NCBI GenBank assembly: GCA_964036275.1
Contig: OZ038433.1
Span: 40,395,336-40,459,335 of the forward strand
Reading direction: 5' to 3'
DNA length: 64,000 nucleotides
Origin: Litoditis marina
Lineage: Eukaryota; Nematoda; Chromadorea; Rhabditida; Rhabditidae
In this document: piece by piece, positions 10,101-25,100 of the stretch
How the letters are laid out: each line of letters starts with the position of its first letter
Position numbering within the stretch: position 1 is the stretch's first letter
Translations under genes and position numbers: made by a program
The notes under the pieces: model-generated
What the model saw: the letters and a program-made list of their open reading frames with translations, nothing else
What the model was told of the DNA's origin: nothing
Databases searched by the model: none

Positions 10101-13100
10101 TACATGAAGAATTAAAGGGATAACTCACTTTTATTGAAGAAAAAAGGAGTTTCCTGTGGATGCCAGTTCCACACACGCCACAGTACCCTGCAGAACACTT
10201 AAATTACCACGAAATCGGTGAAGCGTGAAAAAATAGACATAGAAATAATAAAAAAATAAAATTCAGAAAAGTCAAACGAATAAATTTTAAACGGCAGAGC
10301 GGGCTTTTGTTGACGAGACACGCGGCGCGGTCGCGCGGCGGCTGACGTTTTCAAATTTTGGACGGCCGCCATCCAGTGAGCGAAAGCTGCTTAAAATTTT
10401 CATTGTTATTATTATTTTACATTCTATTTTAAATATTTTCGATTCTTTAGTTCATAAACGTCATTTAACCTCATTGGTTTCGTTTTCTTCGTGTGTCTGT
10501 TACCATTCTCTGTCTTTTTGTATCGAATGATTCTGTTTCATTCTAATTTTTGTCGTTTTAGTTTTTTACATTTCATTTCATTTCAGGTAAGATTCTGTTC
10601 CGATATCACTCTTGTCAGTTGTCGGTTAGGAAGGACATAACAATATTGGAAAATGTGAGTTAAAAGAGCTTGTTTTTCGTTTTAAGTCTTTTAAGAAAGC
10701 CTTGTCGGTAATTTTGGTGTATCGTATTCACTGTTTTATGTTAGTTAGAATATTTTTCAAAGATCACCAGTTTTAATTCAATTTAGACACGAACTGAACA
10801 ACTCGCAACAATTATTCTTATGCAACTCTCATTATTTTTTGGTTTTCGCTCCTCGAATATCCCCCTCAAATACAAAATTTTTGGTGTAAGCTAGCTGGGA
10901 GTTGCTGTTTGGTTCTACGCTCTCCTCTGTATTGTTTTTTTTTTGCAGTTCGTTGTATTCGATGAATGCATTCACGCACGGCTGGAGAGGAAGACATTCG
11001 ACGTTCGAATTCTGCGTGCCTCGGATATCACTCTCTGACCCAAATGGACAAGGATTGTCAACTTGAGAAGGTTATTCATCTGAGTTTATCTTGCATGTGG
11101 TTTTTATAGAGTTTCCACCCGGCTGTCGGTTAAACCCACCTTGTCAAATATGAGGTGACTTTGTTGGATGACTCATTTAATCACCCGGTTTTGTTATAAT
11201 CGTAACTCAGGTGAAAGCTACAAGCCTAAAATAGGCTAAATCCAGGGAAATTTAGTAAAATAGAAATGGCTGGATTAGAACCAAATAAGGCTTGTCGGCA
11301 CCTAATTTAGCCTGGAAGACACCTATTTTAGGTCTGTCGTCACCTGTTTCAGGCCTGTAGTCCCTATTTTGAGCTGGAATTGACCTATTTTAGGCTCGTA
11401 GCCACCTATTTCAGGCATTCGCGAAAAAAATAAATTTTGCGTGTTACAAGCCCAAAATAGGTTTATTCCAGCTCAAAATAGGGGCTACAGGCCTGAAACA
11501 GGTGACGACAGACCTAAAATAGGTGTCTACCAGTCTAAATTAGGTGCCGACAAGCCTAAAATAGGTGCCGACAAGTCTAATTTGGTTCTAATCCAGCTAT
11601 TTCGATTTTCCTGGATTTAGCCTATTTAGCTCGTGGTTTTCATCCTTGCACTATTCCTACTTCAGCAATAGTCGCACTCAGCCGGTGAAAACACAATTTA
11701 GCACCCTGTTCTCTAGCTTGGTCAATGGTTACCCAGATTGAATTGCATCAATTCCTGCATTCCTGATTTGTATTCAGTTTGTGTGGACAACAAAGTCGCC
11801 TCACATTAGCACCTTGTTATAATAGTATTTTTCAAAATGTGTGTTTTGGTCACGCCCGTGCTTGAAAGTGGAACGTGACCATGTTAAACGGATTATTTCA
11901 AACAACGTGTGTTGCAATTTGAACTTGAGACAGAATTTCGTTGGTTGAAATTGAAACACAAATTGAAAATCGGGACTTTTTTCCCCGTCAATGTAAGAAC
12001 TGTGATTTTAGAACCTCATTTAATGTAACATCGCTACGTATTTTTATATGTCCGTAGTTTCTCGCTGTCATTTTCAGAGAATATTTAACTTTCGCTTCAA
12101 TGAGACATTGTGCTTCTTGCTTCATCCTCACGGCTAGAGGGAAATTACCAGTATTATTAATTGTTTTTTGCGGAACCCTCTTTTTATTTCATTCATAGGT
12201 ACGGCGCTGAAACAGTCCCTCCACTTTCTAAAAGAAGTATACCAGCTCAATGTTTTCTTGAAAAGACTATGTGGGGGTGTAGGGTTAACGTAAAGTGGGA
12301 AATATTTTGTGTAGTTGAAAATTTTCATTGCGACCGTTTTTATAGTTTGTATTTTGGTCTGAAATATGGTGTATTATCAATTTTCACTTGTTTTTGGTCG
12401 CTGGCCCATTCTTGGATGATCCAAATTTGGGTTTGGTTGCCCCAGTGGTCCTCAGTCAAACTCGGGCTTTCTCCAAAGCCCAGTTCTGGATCATCCAGAT
12501 TTGGTCGCGCACCCTGTTTCCAATGGTCATGATCTTGTTGAGCATTATTTTAAAATTCGTGTGTATTTTGGGCAAGTACAAATATATAAATATTTCTGAA
12601 CCCTGTTTTTTGTTTGCTTTTGTAATTTCATGTCAATTAAGGCGAAGATGATTCGCGCATATTTCAAAAGTCCGAAAAATCGAGGTTTGAGCGATTTCAG
12701 GAGATTCTGCCATATTTTTATCCAGCCTCGTCTTATATGTAACTAACTACGGTACGTCGCTGGTTGCGGGTGAGACGGTCTATGTAAAGTGTTGAGTACC
12801 ATAGTATGACTGATTCTATTTTCAGAGGCTGAAAGTTCTGATGGGGCGAAACCGAAGAGTACCAACGCCTTTTCCAGTGGTGCATTTCGTGGTAGAGGAC
12901 CATTTGGCGCCAGTTTGACAGCCAGTTCATCATCAGAAGGTGTTAATGGTGAGTGCAAAATTTAGCAACTATGGCTAAATAGCCAGAAAGTGACCGTTTT
13001 TTTCCCGCAATTTTGAGGCTAAGTGCGGTTATTTTAAAGTAATATCATGAAATGTGACGTCTTCCAGTCTAAATACGGGTTTCACTCTTTAATTGTATAC

Positions 13101-16100
13101 GTGAGTGTTTCTTTCTCATACGATTATCTAAAAGTTACGTACTCATCTACGTTTGGATAAGCTCTTTTTCAAATGTCTTGTAGTTGAGCTTCCCAAGATG
13201 GGGTATTATATATGCTCTTGCAATGATAGCGGATAGCGCCTACCTCTCGTAGGTCTTTGTACAATCGAATAAGAAGTAGAATATAATAGGTTTATCTACA
13301 GTAGAATAAGACAGTCACATGGTAGAGGAAGAGAGAGAGATGAAGGGTGAGCGCTCCGAAGAGCGAAAGATAGGCTCTAAGTAAGAGAATACGGGCGGAT
13401 CAACATGAGATGATGCACAATCAGATCACATTGAAGAGAGAGAGAAGGAAACAGAGAGAACTTAGCATGAGAATTAGAGGTTGTGCACTACAAGTTCACA
13501 ACAAATCTCGTTTTTCTAGGCCCAACTGCTTCGGTTGCATCCCCATTTGGAGGAAATTCTACAACAGCCGATCAAAGCAAATTCAAATGGAGGGCCACGA
13601 AAAGAGAAGCGGGCGGAGGGGAGAAGCCTAAACGAAAAATGCCGATGAAGTGAGTTATGCTTATGATATTTCTCATATTCACGTTTTTGTACGGCTAATG
13701 AAAAAAGAAACGAAAAAAAAAACTGTGAATTCGGGAAGAGTTTGATAATATTTCAGTTCAAATAATGCAGTGGAAGTTATTACAACGGGCAACAGTTTCT
13801 TTCTGGGAAATTAGTCTCGTGTGTATCACAGGTGGGATAGTGTCGGTTTGAGGGTTTGAACAGTTAAACACCCCCTCCACATAAAAAGCGAAAAGTTAGA
13901 GGTCCCCCTTAGGTAATTACCCAATAAACCCAGAAATATTGAAAAAATGATGGGTCCCACCTAACGATCTAACCCAGTTAAAGGAAAAGTTAGGGATTCC
14001 CCGGTTAGTTTACCGGGGTATCGCGGATCACCCCTATGGTGTGTATGGTTTGCTCATGTATTTTGTGTTGAGGTCAAGCGGAGATGTTCCTAAAGCTCCG
14101 GACCGCGGTATATTTGCGGCTCCCGCTCGATTGTCCAGAATCCCGCCCACCGTTCAATCTGCGATGAAGTGGACGAGAAAAGCGGCGGAGGATGAGGCCA
14201 GGTCCCGTTCTGCATCTCCGGCCGCCCAGGAAATCAAGGAGGTTCGGCTAATCATGTTTTCTCCCCATATAGATAGGTCCTTAGGTGCGATACTCCGGTT
14301 TTCCGGTTATCTTACCGGGGGATTCTGATATGTTTCTTTAACTGGGCTGTATGGAACCCATAACTTTTCCTCAGTTTATTGGGTAAATACCTAGAGAGGT
14401 CTATAACTTTTTTTCCGTGGAGGGGACATATTATCTTAGTTTCGAAAAAAAAACGTAGTCCGTTTTTTGATTTTTTTTACTGTTCGGACAACTTAACTGG
14501 GCTATTAATATGGGTATCGATGAAAATGCTTCTACTCCAGGAAAAGACGCGAGGCTTCCCTTCTACCTCGACGTCTCACCGTGACACGAAGCCGTCTTCA
14601 TTCGGCCACTCGCCAGTTCGATCCCGAGCCGCACCAGCTTACACGGCTCCTGTCGGTCGCTCCTCGCATATCCTCACCAGAGATCAAACTGCCGTCCTCA
14701 CGTTAGTCTTCATTGATTTTCGTCTATACACTATCGCGCGCAGCGCGAAGCGCTGCGTGTGAGTTGTGTTTGGTTTGGCCATTGCGCACTCGTTTTTGGC
14801 TTTCAAACCACAAAAGTCTTCAAATAAAACATTTTTTCGAAATTTAAAAAGAGAGAGAGAGCTAGATATCTATTAAATACATGTTGTGTGAGAAAATTAG
14901 GAAAATCGGTCAAGGTTGAAGAAAGTTATGCTGTCGTGTCGTTATGAAAATTTCCGTTGTCCCTCGTCGCTCGTCCCTCGTCCCTCGTCCAATGTCCGCA
15001 TAGAAAATTATTTTTTTAACTACTGGACCGATTCGGCTGAAATTTGGCACACATGCGTATACCCCAAAGTTAGCGCGGCCCCCAAAGTTTGGTGTTGTCA
15101 CGTTTCGTTTGGCGCTTGGCGCGGGCGCCAATAGGCGCCAGAAGCTGGAAAATATGTGTTCCCATGAATAAATTTGTTTGAAATTTCGCACAGAGATCAT
15201 GATAGTGAATTCCAGCTATTTTCCAGAACATGGTGACATGGCTAACAATTGGCGCCAAACGCGGGCGCCTATTGGCGCCAAATATGAAAAAAACTTGCGA
15301 AATACTGTAATGACTGGCATTTTGCTGACAGGGACCAATTATGAATATATGTGAAAACAATGGGTTGTTTTTTTATTATTGAACATAGGGGTGGGGTTGC
15401 AATTGATAGAATGACCCCCCTCCAAAATTTTTTAAAAATATCGCAGGCGACGCGCGCACGCGACGCGACAAATTTTGCCAAAATCAAACTTTTGCTTATA
15501 ACTTGCTTGAGAGTGATTTTTGGGGGTCGCTGTAATAATGTAAAATGACTCCCCATTCGAGGGAAATCTAATAGTGTAAAAAAATTTTGGGTCACGCAGG
15601 CGACGCGTCAAGGTGAGTCAAAACATGAAAGTGGTCCAATTGACCTGAAATTTGGCAGTAAGGGGTAATCGACCATGGGGATCACGAATATGGCCATGGC
15701 GTTAAAGGAGACGAAGAGGTCAAAGATCGAATTTTTTAAAATGGCTGAAACTTGTTGGGAATAGGTAATCGGGTACGGGGATCACGAATATCGACATGTC
15801 GTTAAAGGGGGAGCAGAGGTCGAAGGTCAAAAAATTTAAAATGGCTGAAACTTGTTGGGAATAGGTAATCGGGTACGGGGATCACGAATATCGACATGTC
15901 GTTAAAGGGGGAGCAGAGGTCGAAGATCAAAAGATTTAAAATGGCTGAAACTTGTTGGGAATAGGTATTCGGGTACGGGGATCACGATTATCGACAAGTG
16001 GTTAATGGGGACGAGGTTAATTAGCGCCAAAAATATTTTGAAAGATCAGGATCACATCGTTCGAAAACTCGGAACTTTCAGATATCAGGATGTTTGATAG

Positions 16101-19100
16101 TCACCACTATTCAAAGTTCGTTTTTCTTATTTAACTCAAGGAGTTGTTGTACTAGTACAACTAGCAAAAAGAGAACAATTCGTAAAAAGTGGGGGACCAG
16201 AAAGTGTGTGAGTTCTGTTCGGTTTCACCGTTTTCTGCAAAAAGTGAACAATACGATGTTGTGAATGAGTGTGCAACAAAAAAAGAACAATACATTTGTT
16301 TGCACAACGGTTCACAAAAAAAACAGAATATACAAAGTATAACTTGAACTTAAAAGTGCATAGTGGTTTCCCCTAAGAACGTTGTGAACCGTTGTGCAAA
16401 CAAATGTATTGTTCTTTTTTTGTTGCACACTCATTCACAACATCGTATTGTTCACTTTTTGCAGAAAACGGTGAAACCGAACAGAACTCACACACTTTCT
16501 GGTCCCCCACTTTTTACGAATATCTTTTGCTCTTTCTCCATCAGCAGTTTGGTTCGTGAAACTGACTTCATTATTTCTAGGTTAATAACTCCATTAGATT
16601 ACAATAATACGATAACGAGAATAGAATAACAAGGAAGACGTGGTGATTAGATTAGGAGATTATGCAAGAAGACGTGTCGCTGTTTTTGTAGTTTTTCTAA
16701 TTAACCATATTGGTGGTTCCAGATCACTCTTCCAATTGCATGGCCGAAGTTGTCCGTCAGACTATGATCGCTACATTTTGTTGGACGAAAGAGACAAACT
16801 TCTCTGCAAATGGCGAGCGGTGTGTTTTTCTTCGTAGTGTTTTCTAACTTTGTTTGATCTTATTGTTAGTGAAATTGGACGAAAACAGGTGAAGATTTAT
16901 AGATGTGCCCAGCTCTTACTCATACTGTCACATTTCTGTTTCTTAGGAGTTTTAAAATTCCAGTGATTTGGTGATCTTATTTACTTCACATGTACTGCTT
17001 TTTAAATTAGTCATCGTTTTCTCAGACATGTTTTTTGTTTACTAACGAGTTTTTCATTGTCGAAAATGTTGCAGGAGCAGGAACGCCTGGACTTTCCGCA
17101 CACAAAGGGGAAATCGCGAACGGTGGCCGGCGAGTGTGCGGCAATGTGTTCGGAGAAGGAGAGATATATGAGGGAGACTCAGAAGAGAATCTCCAACTAT
17201 GAATACTCGAATGGACATATGGACACATCACGACTGGTCAAGGTTGGTTACAAAAGTTTTTTTTGAAACTTCAGCAAATATGTCAATAGTATATTGGAAA
17301 CCATACTCTGGGTAATCGAACTGTATATATAACATGGTGCAAGAGTGATGTTATAACTGTTAAAACCCCATTTTCTCAGTCTTTTTCAAATATCGGCTGT
17401 TCAACCCAGTTTTGAAGCAAAATGGAGCTTCACTTCAAATAACCATGTGCGGTAACAAGTTGTTGTTCTACTTGCAGGAGTATGCACGGAGTGCAGCCGA
17501 TCAGGAGAAACCGTTGGCTCACGAACTTCGCACAAGGGACTTTCTAGAAACATCGATGGCCTATTTACTGACTGAGGTCAGTGTCTATAATCATGTTATA
17601 ACAGAAAGTTTCAATATATATTACTGTTTTCGGGCTAAACATGTTAAGATATTTTGTAAATTTAAGAAGCCAAAAAGATGTGTTTTGAAGAAGTTGATGT
17701 CTAGTTTGTTTTAGATTCTGGACAAGATGCCAGAAAATGAGGACGAGCTAGCCGGCTGGTATGATTTTCTGTGGAGTCGAACTCGCGCAATTCGGAAAGA
17801 AGTCACCCAACTCATGTTGTCTGACGAGGTTGCAGTGGCACTCGTAGAGAGGTGAGAGGATGAAAGTTAGCCAAACTATGTTGTTACAGAATATTGCTAT
17901 TAAAGTCGTAGAAGAGGTAATAGGTTCAATCCGACGTATTCGTATCTGTCTAATTTCAGTAGGATTGGTGTTTGGCGATCGAGTTAAGCGACTTGAAAGT
18001 TTGATTTTTTTTCAAGTCTTAAAAAATATACATTTTCGATGTCAAATTTCAAATGACCATTTTTATAGCATTATTTTTGTAAGCGAATAGCGAGTTTTTT
18101 TTTCTTTTCTGTAATTTGGAGTCATTACCAGCGAAGATGGTTATTTCACCGGTTCGATTGAGGTTGCGGCATTGGAAGTTTGTGGTTCAAGTGTTTTTAT
18201 CCTTTCCAGATGTACCCGGTTACACATAGTATGTGCCTACCTGCTCTGTCCCTTGGAAGTGGAGAAATTCGACCAGAAGATGAACACGGAGAATCTGGGC
18301 AAATGTCTACAGACATTGCGACATTTGTACGACGACTTGGGTAGGTGTTTTTTCAGCGAGATTAGACTAATGGTTAATGGTGGTCATTCATCGGCGGACT
18401 TACATGGTTCAGCAAACTTTGAGAACCGATTCTTTTACATCAACTTGAAGCAAGACGATTGTGTGGACCGATTTTGTGTGAACGGTCCTTTAAACTGCAA
18501 TCGAAAAATGTATTGCAGTTTAAAAGACTAAAGACTTTAGCGTTGGGATTGGACCACGTAATCGTCCTTCTTTAACACTTTAACTCAATTTTCATCAAGA
18601 AATCAAGAAATCAAAGACACTAAAATTACCTGGACCCGAATTCACAAAAATAGCATATCAGACATAATTTCCATAAAAAGGTCCGTAGTCGCTAAAGTGT
18701 GCTCGGTGGAGACAGCGGCTACTGGCCTTTTTCTACATAGTTGTATCCTTCGTACACGTACTTCATTCCTTGCTCAAACTATTGATTTCAGATAGAAGAG
18801 GAATTCATTGTGAAACGGAAGCGGAGTTTCGAGCCTACGATGTGATGCTTCATCTGCACGACAGCAATGTTCTGCGACAGGTGGGGGTTTCGGTAGTTTT
18901 TCAGTAGGTGATGTGCTCTACTCACTGTTTATCACGTGGTAACTACTTCTGATATGCAGTCTGCATATACTGTACCTATACTTACAATTTTGCACTTTTT
19001 AATTCTTTCCAGGTTCTGTCGTACCGGAAAGAAGTGCGTGAGTCACGACCGGTTCGCTTAGCTATCCAAATCGCGGGTGCCCTTCAGAACAACAATTATG

Positions 19101-22100
19101 TTAGGTTAGTGATAACGGGTTCAGTGGCTGATGTGTTGTGTAGGAGAAATTCAGGCGGTAACTCGAATATTAATAGAAAAGTTGAGGATCCCCCGATTAG
19201 CTAAACAGGGTGTCGCACCTATGACCCCGCGACGTCTAGACTTGTACACGCTTGATATCGATTATCGACTGAGCTCGCGGGGTTACATCCCCACAGGCTC
19301 AAGCGGCAGTCAAAGTTGCGCTGCTAGGCTACAACTAAAAGGGCCCAACTGTTAACGTATGAGTTTTGACATCGATCAGTTGTGTAGCTCGAAGTTGGGT
19401 TGCTGTGGCTCATACGTGTTCGTTGCTCCTACGTGGTTCGTTCTATTTTTTTCTGCGCCCATGGTATTTTTGTTTCTTCAGATTTTTCCGACTTTTGAAA
19501 TCAAGCGCCTCGTTCCTTCAATGTTGTATTTGTCATCGGTTTTTCCAAGCAGTGAGTTTTATACGTTTGTATGATTTCAGGCGAAGGCATTACGTATTTA
19601 TTATATCTCCCAGATGTAATACAGTTCATATTGGTGGTAGGTAAGATTTTCAGAGACGAACTGAACTGAGTCGACTCTATTTTTGTGCAAACTGGAAGAC
19701 TCGTTGAGCCCTATGAACAACAATGATGGATTTTCTCCGTTTTCGGTTAGAGCTAGTGGCTCTGTCTGCACAGTAGACAGTATTCAGAACTTAGCAGAAA
19801 AAGCGACATTATAGGTTCGCGGCGATGCGCTTTGTGTGATGGTGAACTCGTTTGGGCGGAATTCGCTGTTTTCGTTGGACAAGATGGTTTCTATTCTGGC
19901 ATTGGATGCTGGAGAAACTGCCTTGAACGAGTTGGCGGCCTATGGAATACGTCCCAATGACATGGAACACAGTCAGGTGGGGGGAAAAAGAGAATACATT
20001 TACCATATTTTTAGTTTCACTTCAATACAATGCATGAGATTTATATGCATAACCAAATAACTCCTGTCTAGAGCTATTCTGATCGAGGTTTACTGAGGTA
20101 GGTGTTCACAGTCTGTAAAGTTATATGATGAATAGATCAATTTACACCTCTTTTCGGAGAAACTTTGTTTGGTTTTTTAACCTATACTCCCAAACCTACG
20201 AATTTCGACATTGTCATATCGAATTGTGGCACATACACCACCTGACTTTTGTGAGCGCTCTTCCTCCATAAGACCCGATTTTTTACAATAGGGTCCCTCT
20301 TACCTACTCTTCAAGCAAGGGTGTATTTAGTTGAGTGTACTCCCGATCATTCAAATACAAATTTTGTAAATTTTGTGACCCGATTTAAAAAAACCTTTTT
20401 CGGGAAAAAAGTCGGTGTTTGTATGTTGTGGAAAGCAAGCAATAATAAGTATGTTACAGGTTGTGCTGACTAGGGATGAGTTTGCAAGAGTGAATGAGCA
20501 TCCACTGATGAGATACAATTGGATCGGATCGAAACGGGCTGCCCCTCTCAGTCAGGTATTGTAGTCATATTATTTTTTACACTGAACATTAGGCCTTGTA
20601 TCAAAACCAAACAAGTTATTGGTTTGAAAAACTATCAAAAAAAACTATCGCAGCACAATATAAAAGTACCAAATGAAGATTTAAAAAAAGGAGAATACAT
20701 ATACCATATTCCATATTGTTGTTTAACTTTGATACAATGCATGAAATTTATATACACAACCAAGAACTCCTGTTTAGATCTATTTTGTCTAACTGGAGGT
20801 GAATATCCGTGAAATAACCGATAGTTTTTCACGAAATTTTCAAGTATTTTTGTCGAAAAGTGGGAGAACAGTTGCAATTTGGGAATGTGTGCACTCATGA
20901 TTTACTCGCTCTCGAGTGCTATATGGTATATGGAATATTTCCAGACGGTCCATGGTCCAGGGACAATTCCCCAGTCCCTTCCCTCTTTCGTCTCGGACTC
21001 TTTCGATGAGAACGGCTGCTATTCGAGAGATCCCGTTCTCTTGAAACTGTTGAGCGAACATTCAGCTGAGGTACACATTTATTTGTTTTCTGATTAGTTT
21101 ATTGCTTCGAACAAATATATTTGTGTCACCAGGAGGTTTCAGATGTTTTAGTTTAGTTATGTTAATGTGATCAGTAAAGATTAACTCAAAACTCGTTTCG
21201 ACCCTGATTGAAGACGATTTCGGGATTGTTTTCTAGTGATTTTTCTGTAATGTAGAAAAGTAACTAGATCAGCAGAGAAGATGAGCAGTATCATATCTAT
21301 CTTCCAACGTTTTTCAAATATAAGACCGGACCATTTATAAAATTTGCGAAAGTGCCGTTGTTTGTCTGTTCAGAAAAAAAGGAAAGTCTGTTCGGAAACG
21401 GAAAGAGTGTGAATCTGGTAACGAAGCGCTTATAGTTTTGCGTCTTGGAAATCCACACATTCTTCTAGAACAGACAAACAACGGCACTTTCGCAACGTTT
21501 TAAATGATAAAATATTATATGAAATCAATCTTCGTAACATTTGTGAACAGTCTTATAAGCAGGATGCCTCCGGGTCATGTGGTTTCCAAAGTTCTATCTT
21601 CCCGAAAAACAGTACTCGTTTTCAGCTACCGTCGATCAGCCAAACAGCAATCGCTCAATTGCCTCCAGTTCGAGCAGCGGTCGACCCACTTCAACCATAC
21701 AACCAATGGGTTCGTTTTTTTTTGAGAAGTATTAATTGAGCTGGACGTGTTTCATTAAGTAAAAATGTTATGTGAGGTATGAGCATTTTATCGAGTCTTG
21801 ATAAAACGTGCAGATAGTGTAGTGAACAGTGTTCACCCACAACCTGTTTGAAAAGTGTAAAATCAGGAAGTTTGCGTGAATGCTGTTTACAGACAACAAT
21901 TTGGCAACGTGCTGCTTATGAATGATCTGTGATCATAGTTAGGGGTTGTTCATATTTTCATTTGCAGATGGAGTCGGAAGTGGATGCCATTATTGCGGAG
22001 ACCATTCAGACTCCTGTCAACCGAGTTGCCGAAAAGGTGTTCACCGAACATGTAGCCGAGTCGTTGCTGAAAATCGTGGCTGACTCCATACTCAAGTAGG

Positions 22101-25100
22101 TTCTTGAAGATTCACTAAAATATATAGATTAGATGTTAGATCGAAGATATTCCCAAAAAAGCCTCTGTCTAAAATCTGTTTTCAGGTGTGTTATTCAAAA
22201 TGTAGCATGTGTTTTGGGATAGTAAAGTAGTGCTCCGAATTTCGAGAAATTCGTAGCACGTAGCACCCATCCCCCTTCACATCACAGCGTTTTTTTTCTT
22301 TTTGACCTACACTTTGTTGCAGATCCGTGGTGTTATCTGCGTACACGGAAGGACTTCGGATTTCGGCTGAAGAGAAGAGAAAACAGGATGCGGACGAGTT
22401 GAGAAGACAAACGAAAAATCGTGCCGATGAAATGGCCGAAGCAGTCCTCGTGGAAATCGTCAACAAACAACTTCAGTCGATTGCCAGAGCTGAGAAGGAG
22501 TGAGTAGATTTTAATGTAGTTCTGGACCGAAATCATTAGTGTGGTTATAGCCTTTATAGACCACCTAGTTTCACAAGGATGTTTCCGCACAAATTTTCCG
22601 AACTATTAATCCACTAAACGGCATCCTTTCCTTGTTTGAACCGAACCGAAAAATTTGAAATATATGAGATTGAGTTTTGGCTTTGTTTCAGTTTGGCAGT
22701 GCGCCAGTACACGGAAAAGGCGGCAGACTGGTTGGCGGAGCGAATGTGGGACAGTCGAGTTCTGCCGGCCATCGACAGGGAACTGAAACATGTCATCAAG
22801 AAGATGCTGAAGCACGACCAGCAGGAGGTATTCAAATAGGCGGTTTACACATGCAACCGGGTTGCATGTAAAACTATTGGTCGCTTTCAAATTCAACCTG
22901 GTTGCTTTTCAAATGCAACCTGGTTGCTTTTCAAATGCAACCAAATTTACCTTTTTGGTTATGTTAAGTGATTTTGGTTGCATTTTAGATTTAGATGCAA
23001 CCCGGTTGCATTCCAAATGCAACCAGGTTGCATTTGAAAGCAACCACTGGTTTCGTACACATGCAACCTGGTTGCATTTCGGTTGCATGCAACCCGGTTG
23101 CATGTGTAATTGGCCATTCAAATAGTATTCAGAAAACCTAATCCAGCATTCAAATGTTTGTTTGGCCTGTTGGTTTGTACCGTCTCTTAGTAATGGTATT
23201 GAAACTCATACTTTTTACTTTTCAGAAGGTTGGAACATCGTACAACTTGACCTTCCAATAGTAATGGTGGTGTACTGCCTCGCTAGGAGTGGTGTGAAAT
23301 AATGATTTTCAAGCAGCTTGTATATAGAGCTTTGGCCTTATTTTAGTACATAGGCAGATATTTGTAAAAAAGTAACCCTGTTCTTTCCGATTGAGTTGGC
23401 CTCAAAGAAGGTTTTGAATATTGTTCACACAACTGATTGGTTTCAGCTGGATGACGGTCTGAACCGATTCCGTGACCGAATGTACGTGTTGTGGCTGCGA
23501 CAGTTCTGGGACACGTGGCGAGCCAAAGTGGTAGCACGAAGGGAATTTCGTCGAAAGAGGGCAGCCGCCTGGCAACAGTTTACACCCGTATGGGACAGTC
23601 CGTGTGAGTTCTACACGGGTATACACGTGATGCACACCTTTCACAAGTTTTACTATCAGAAAGTGAACAGGTCGTAATTTCGATCAAAAAAATGGACAAA
23701 TTAAACGGCGACAGGGGAAAGAAGTTTGAAGCCGACTGTATTATTCAAAGTGTTGCGTTTTTTAGACAGCTCAGATTTATATGTGCGAAAATTGAAAATT
23801 AAAAAATTCGTGACACTGTGAAAGGAGCAAACACCAGTAAGGTCTGACTAAGCAACGAAAATCAGTCCGTTTTCGTATGTAAACAAGTGAAAATTTATGA
23901 TTTTTCATCAGAAGTGGACCGATTGTCTTCTTTTTGGCGAAAAAGTAGTCCGTTCTTCAATTTTTCCGACTGTTCGGACAAGTTTACTGGTGTATGGAAA
24001 GGAGCTTCTAGGAAAAAGGATTGAATTGATGCGAAGAGTCAAAGTTTTGCCTTTTTAACACCTCGCTATTTACAGTGTTCTCGGCTGATGTCTATTTGAA
24101 GAAAACATCGCCTTCTTCACTGCCAAGAGATGGTAGAATGCAAAAGTTGGTCGTTTATCATATTTTAATAGCTTCGTTGTTTCTATACCTCATGCTGAGC
24201 CATCCTTCATAGTTCGGGGATAACGCTATTGATGTATGATGATGTATGGTAGAAGAAAGGGAAAAGGCTCTATTATATTTCTATATATTTCATACTCAGC
24301 ATTGCGGTGTTTCTATCATCTATGGAGTAAAATTTCAGAAAATTTGCGAAAGACTATTTCTGCTGCAAAGTTCTATAGTTTTATGTATTTTTTGTGGGAA
24401 ATGTTTTGCTGGTGTCTAGTTGTATCTGGTTGCTCATGTTTTTTTCAAACTCGGATTATTCAGGGTTGATATCCGCACCTCCGTTCAAATAGCCGAATTC
24501 CGAAAACGTCGTCAACATCGAATTTTGAGCGCTGCCTTTCTTCGTTGGAAAGAGTTCGTGACCACTACGAAACACAGACGGAAATTGGAAAGGGTTTGTA
24601 GATCAATTTTATTGAGTTTTGTTAGTTACTCTATCAAACGTGACGTGATATATTGATTACCACACTCCACACCACTGATTTACCGCGAGATTGTGATAAC
24701 AAAATGTGTCTATCTGTTAACTATTTTTTTTCCTATGCACCTATGAAATTCCTATGCACAGTTATGTTTTTCAGCTCATGCAGCATCAGTCAAGGATGGA
24801 ACAGTCCTCGTTACTACGCCAATCGAAAAATCGGGAGGAGAGCAGGGACTCGAATTTCAGTGGAAGAAGCTCGAATAGGTAAACGGATATGAAATCTAAT
24901 GACCTTTCTATCTCAGACGATATTCTTAGAATTTTTGTTTTTGCTTTAACGACAACGTACGTTTGCACTCCTTCCTTTTGATCGTATCCATCAATAGTGA
25001 AAATCACCCCGCGGGACAATTTCTGGATTTCAATATTGGTCCAGAAATTGTAAGGATAGTTTGGTCAACGAAAATTATTTGTATAGTCATTCCTATAATC

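Noticed and set aside
12161..12532. A 123-aa plus-strand ORF in GANP intron 2
   Set aside because: No credible splice context, and it crosses the TGGATGATCCA repeat. Composition looks random.
22862..23125. ORFs rich in MQPGC/ATWLH-type strings (also at 34355-34633)
   Set aside because: They are translations of the GCAACCTGGTTGCAT palindromes of the family D MITE, not proteins.
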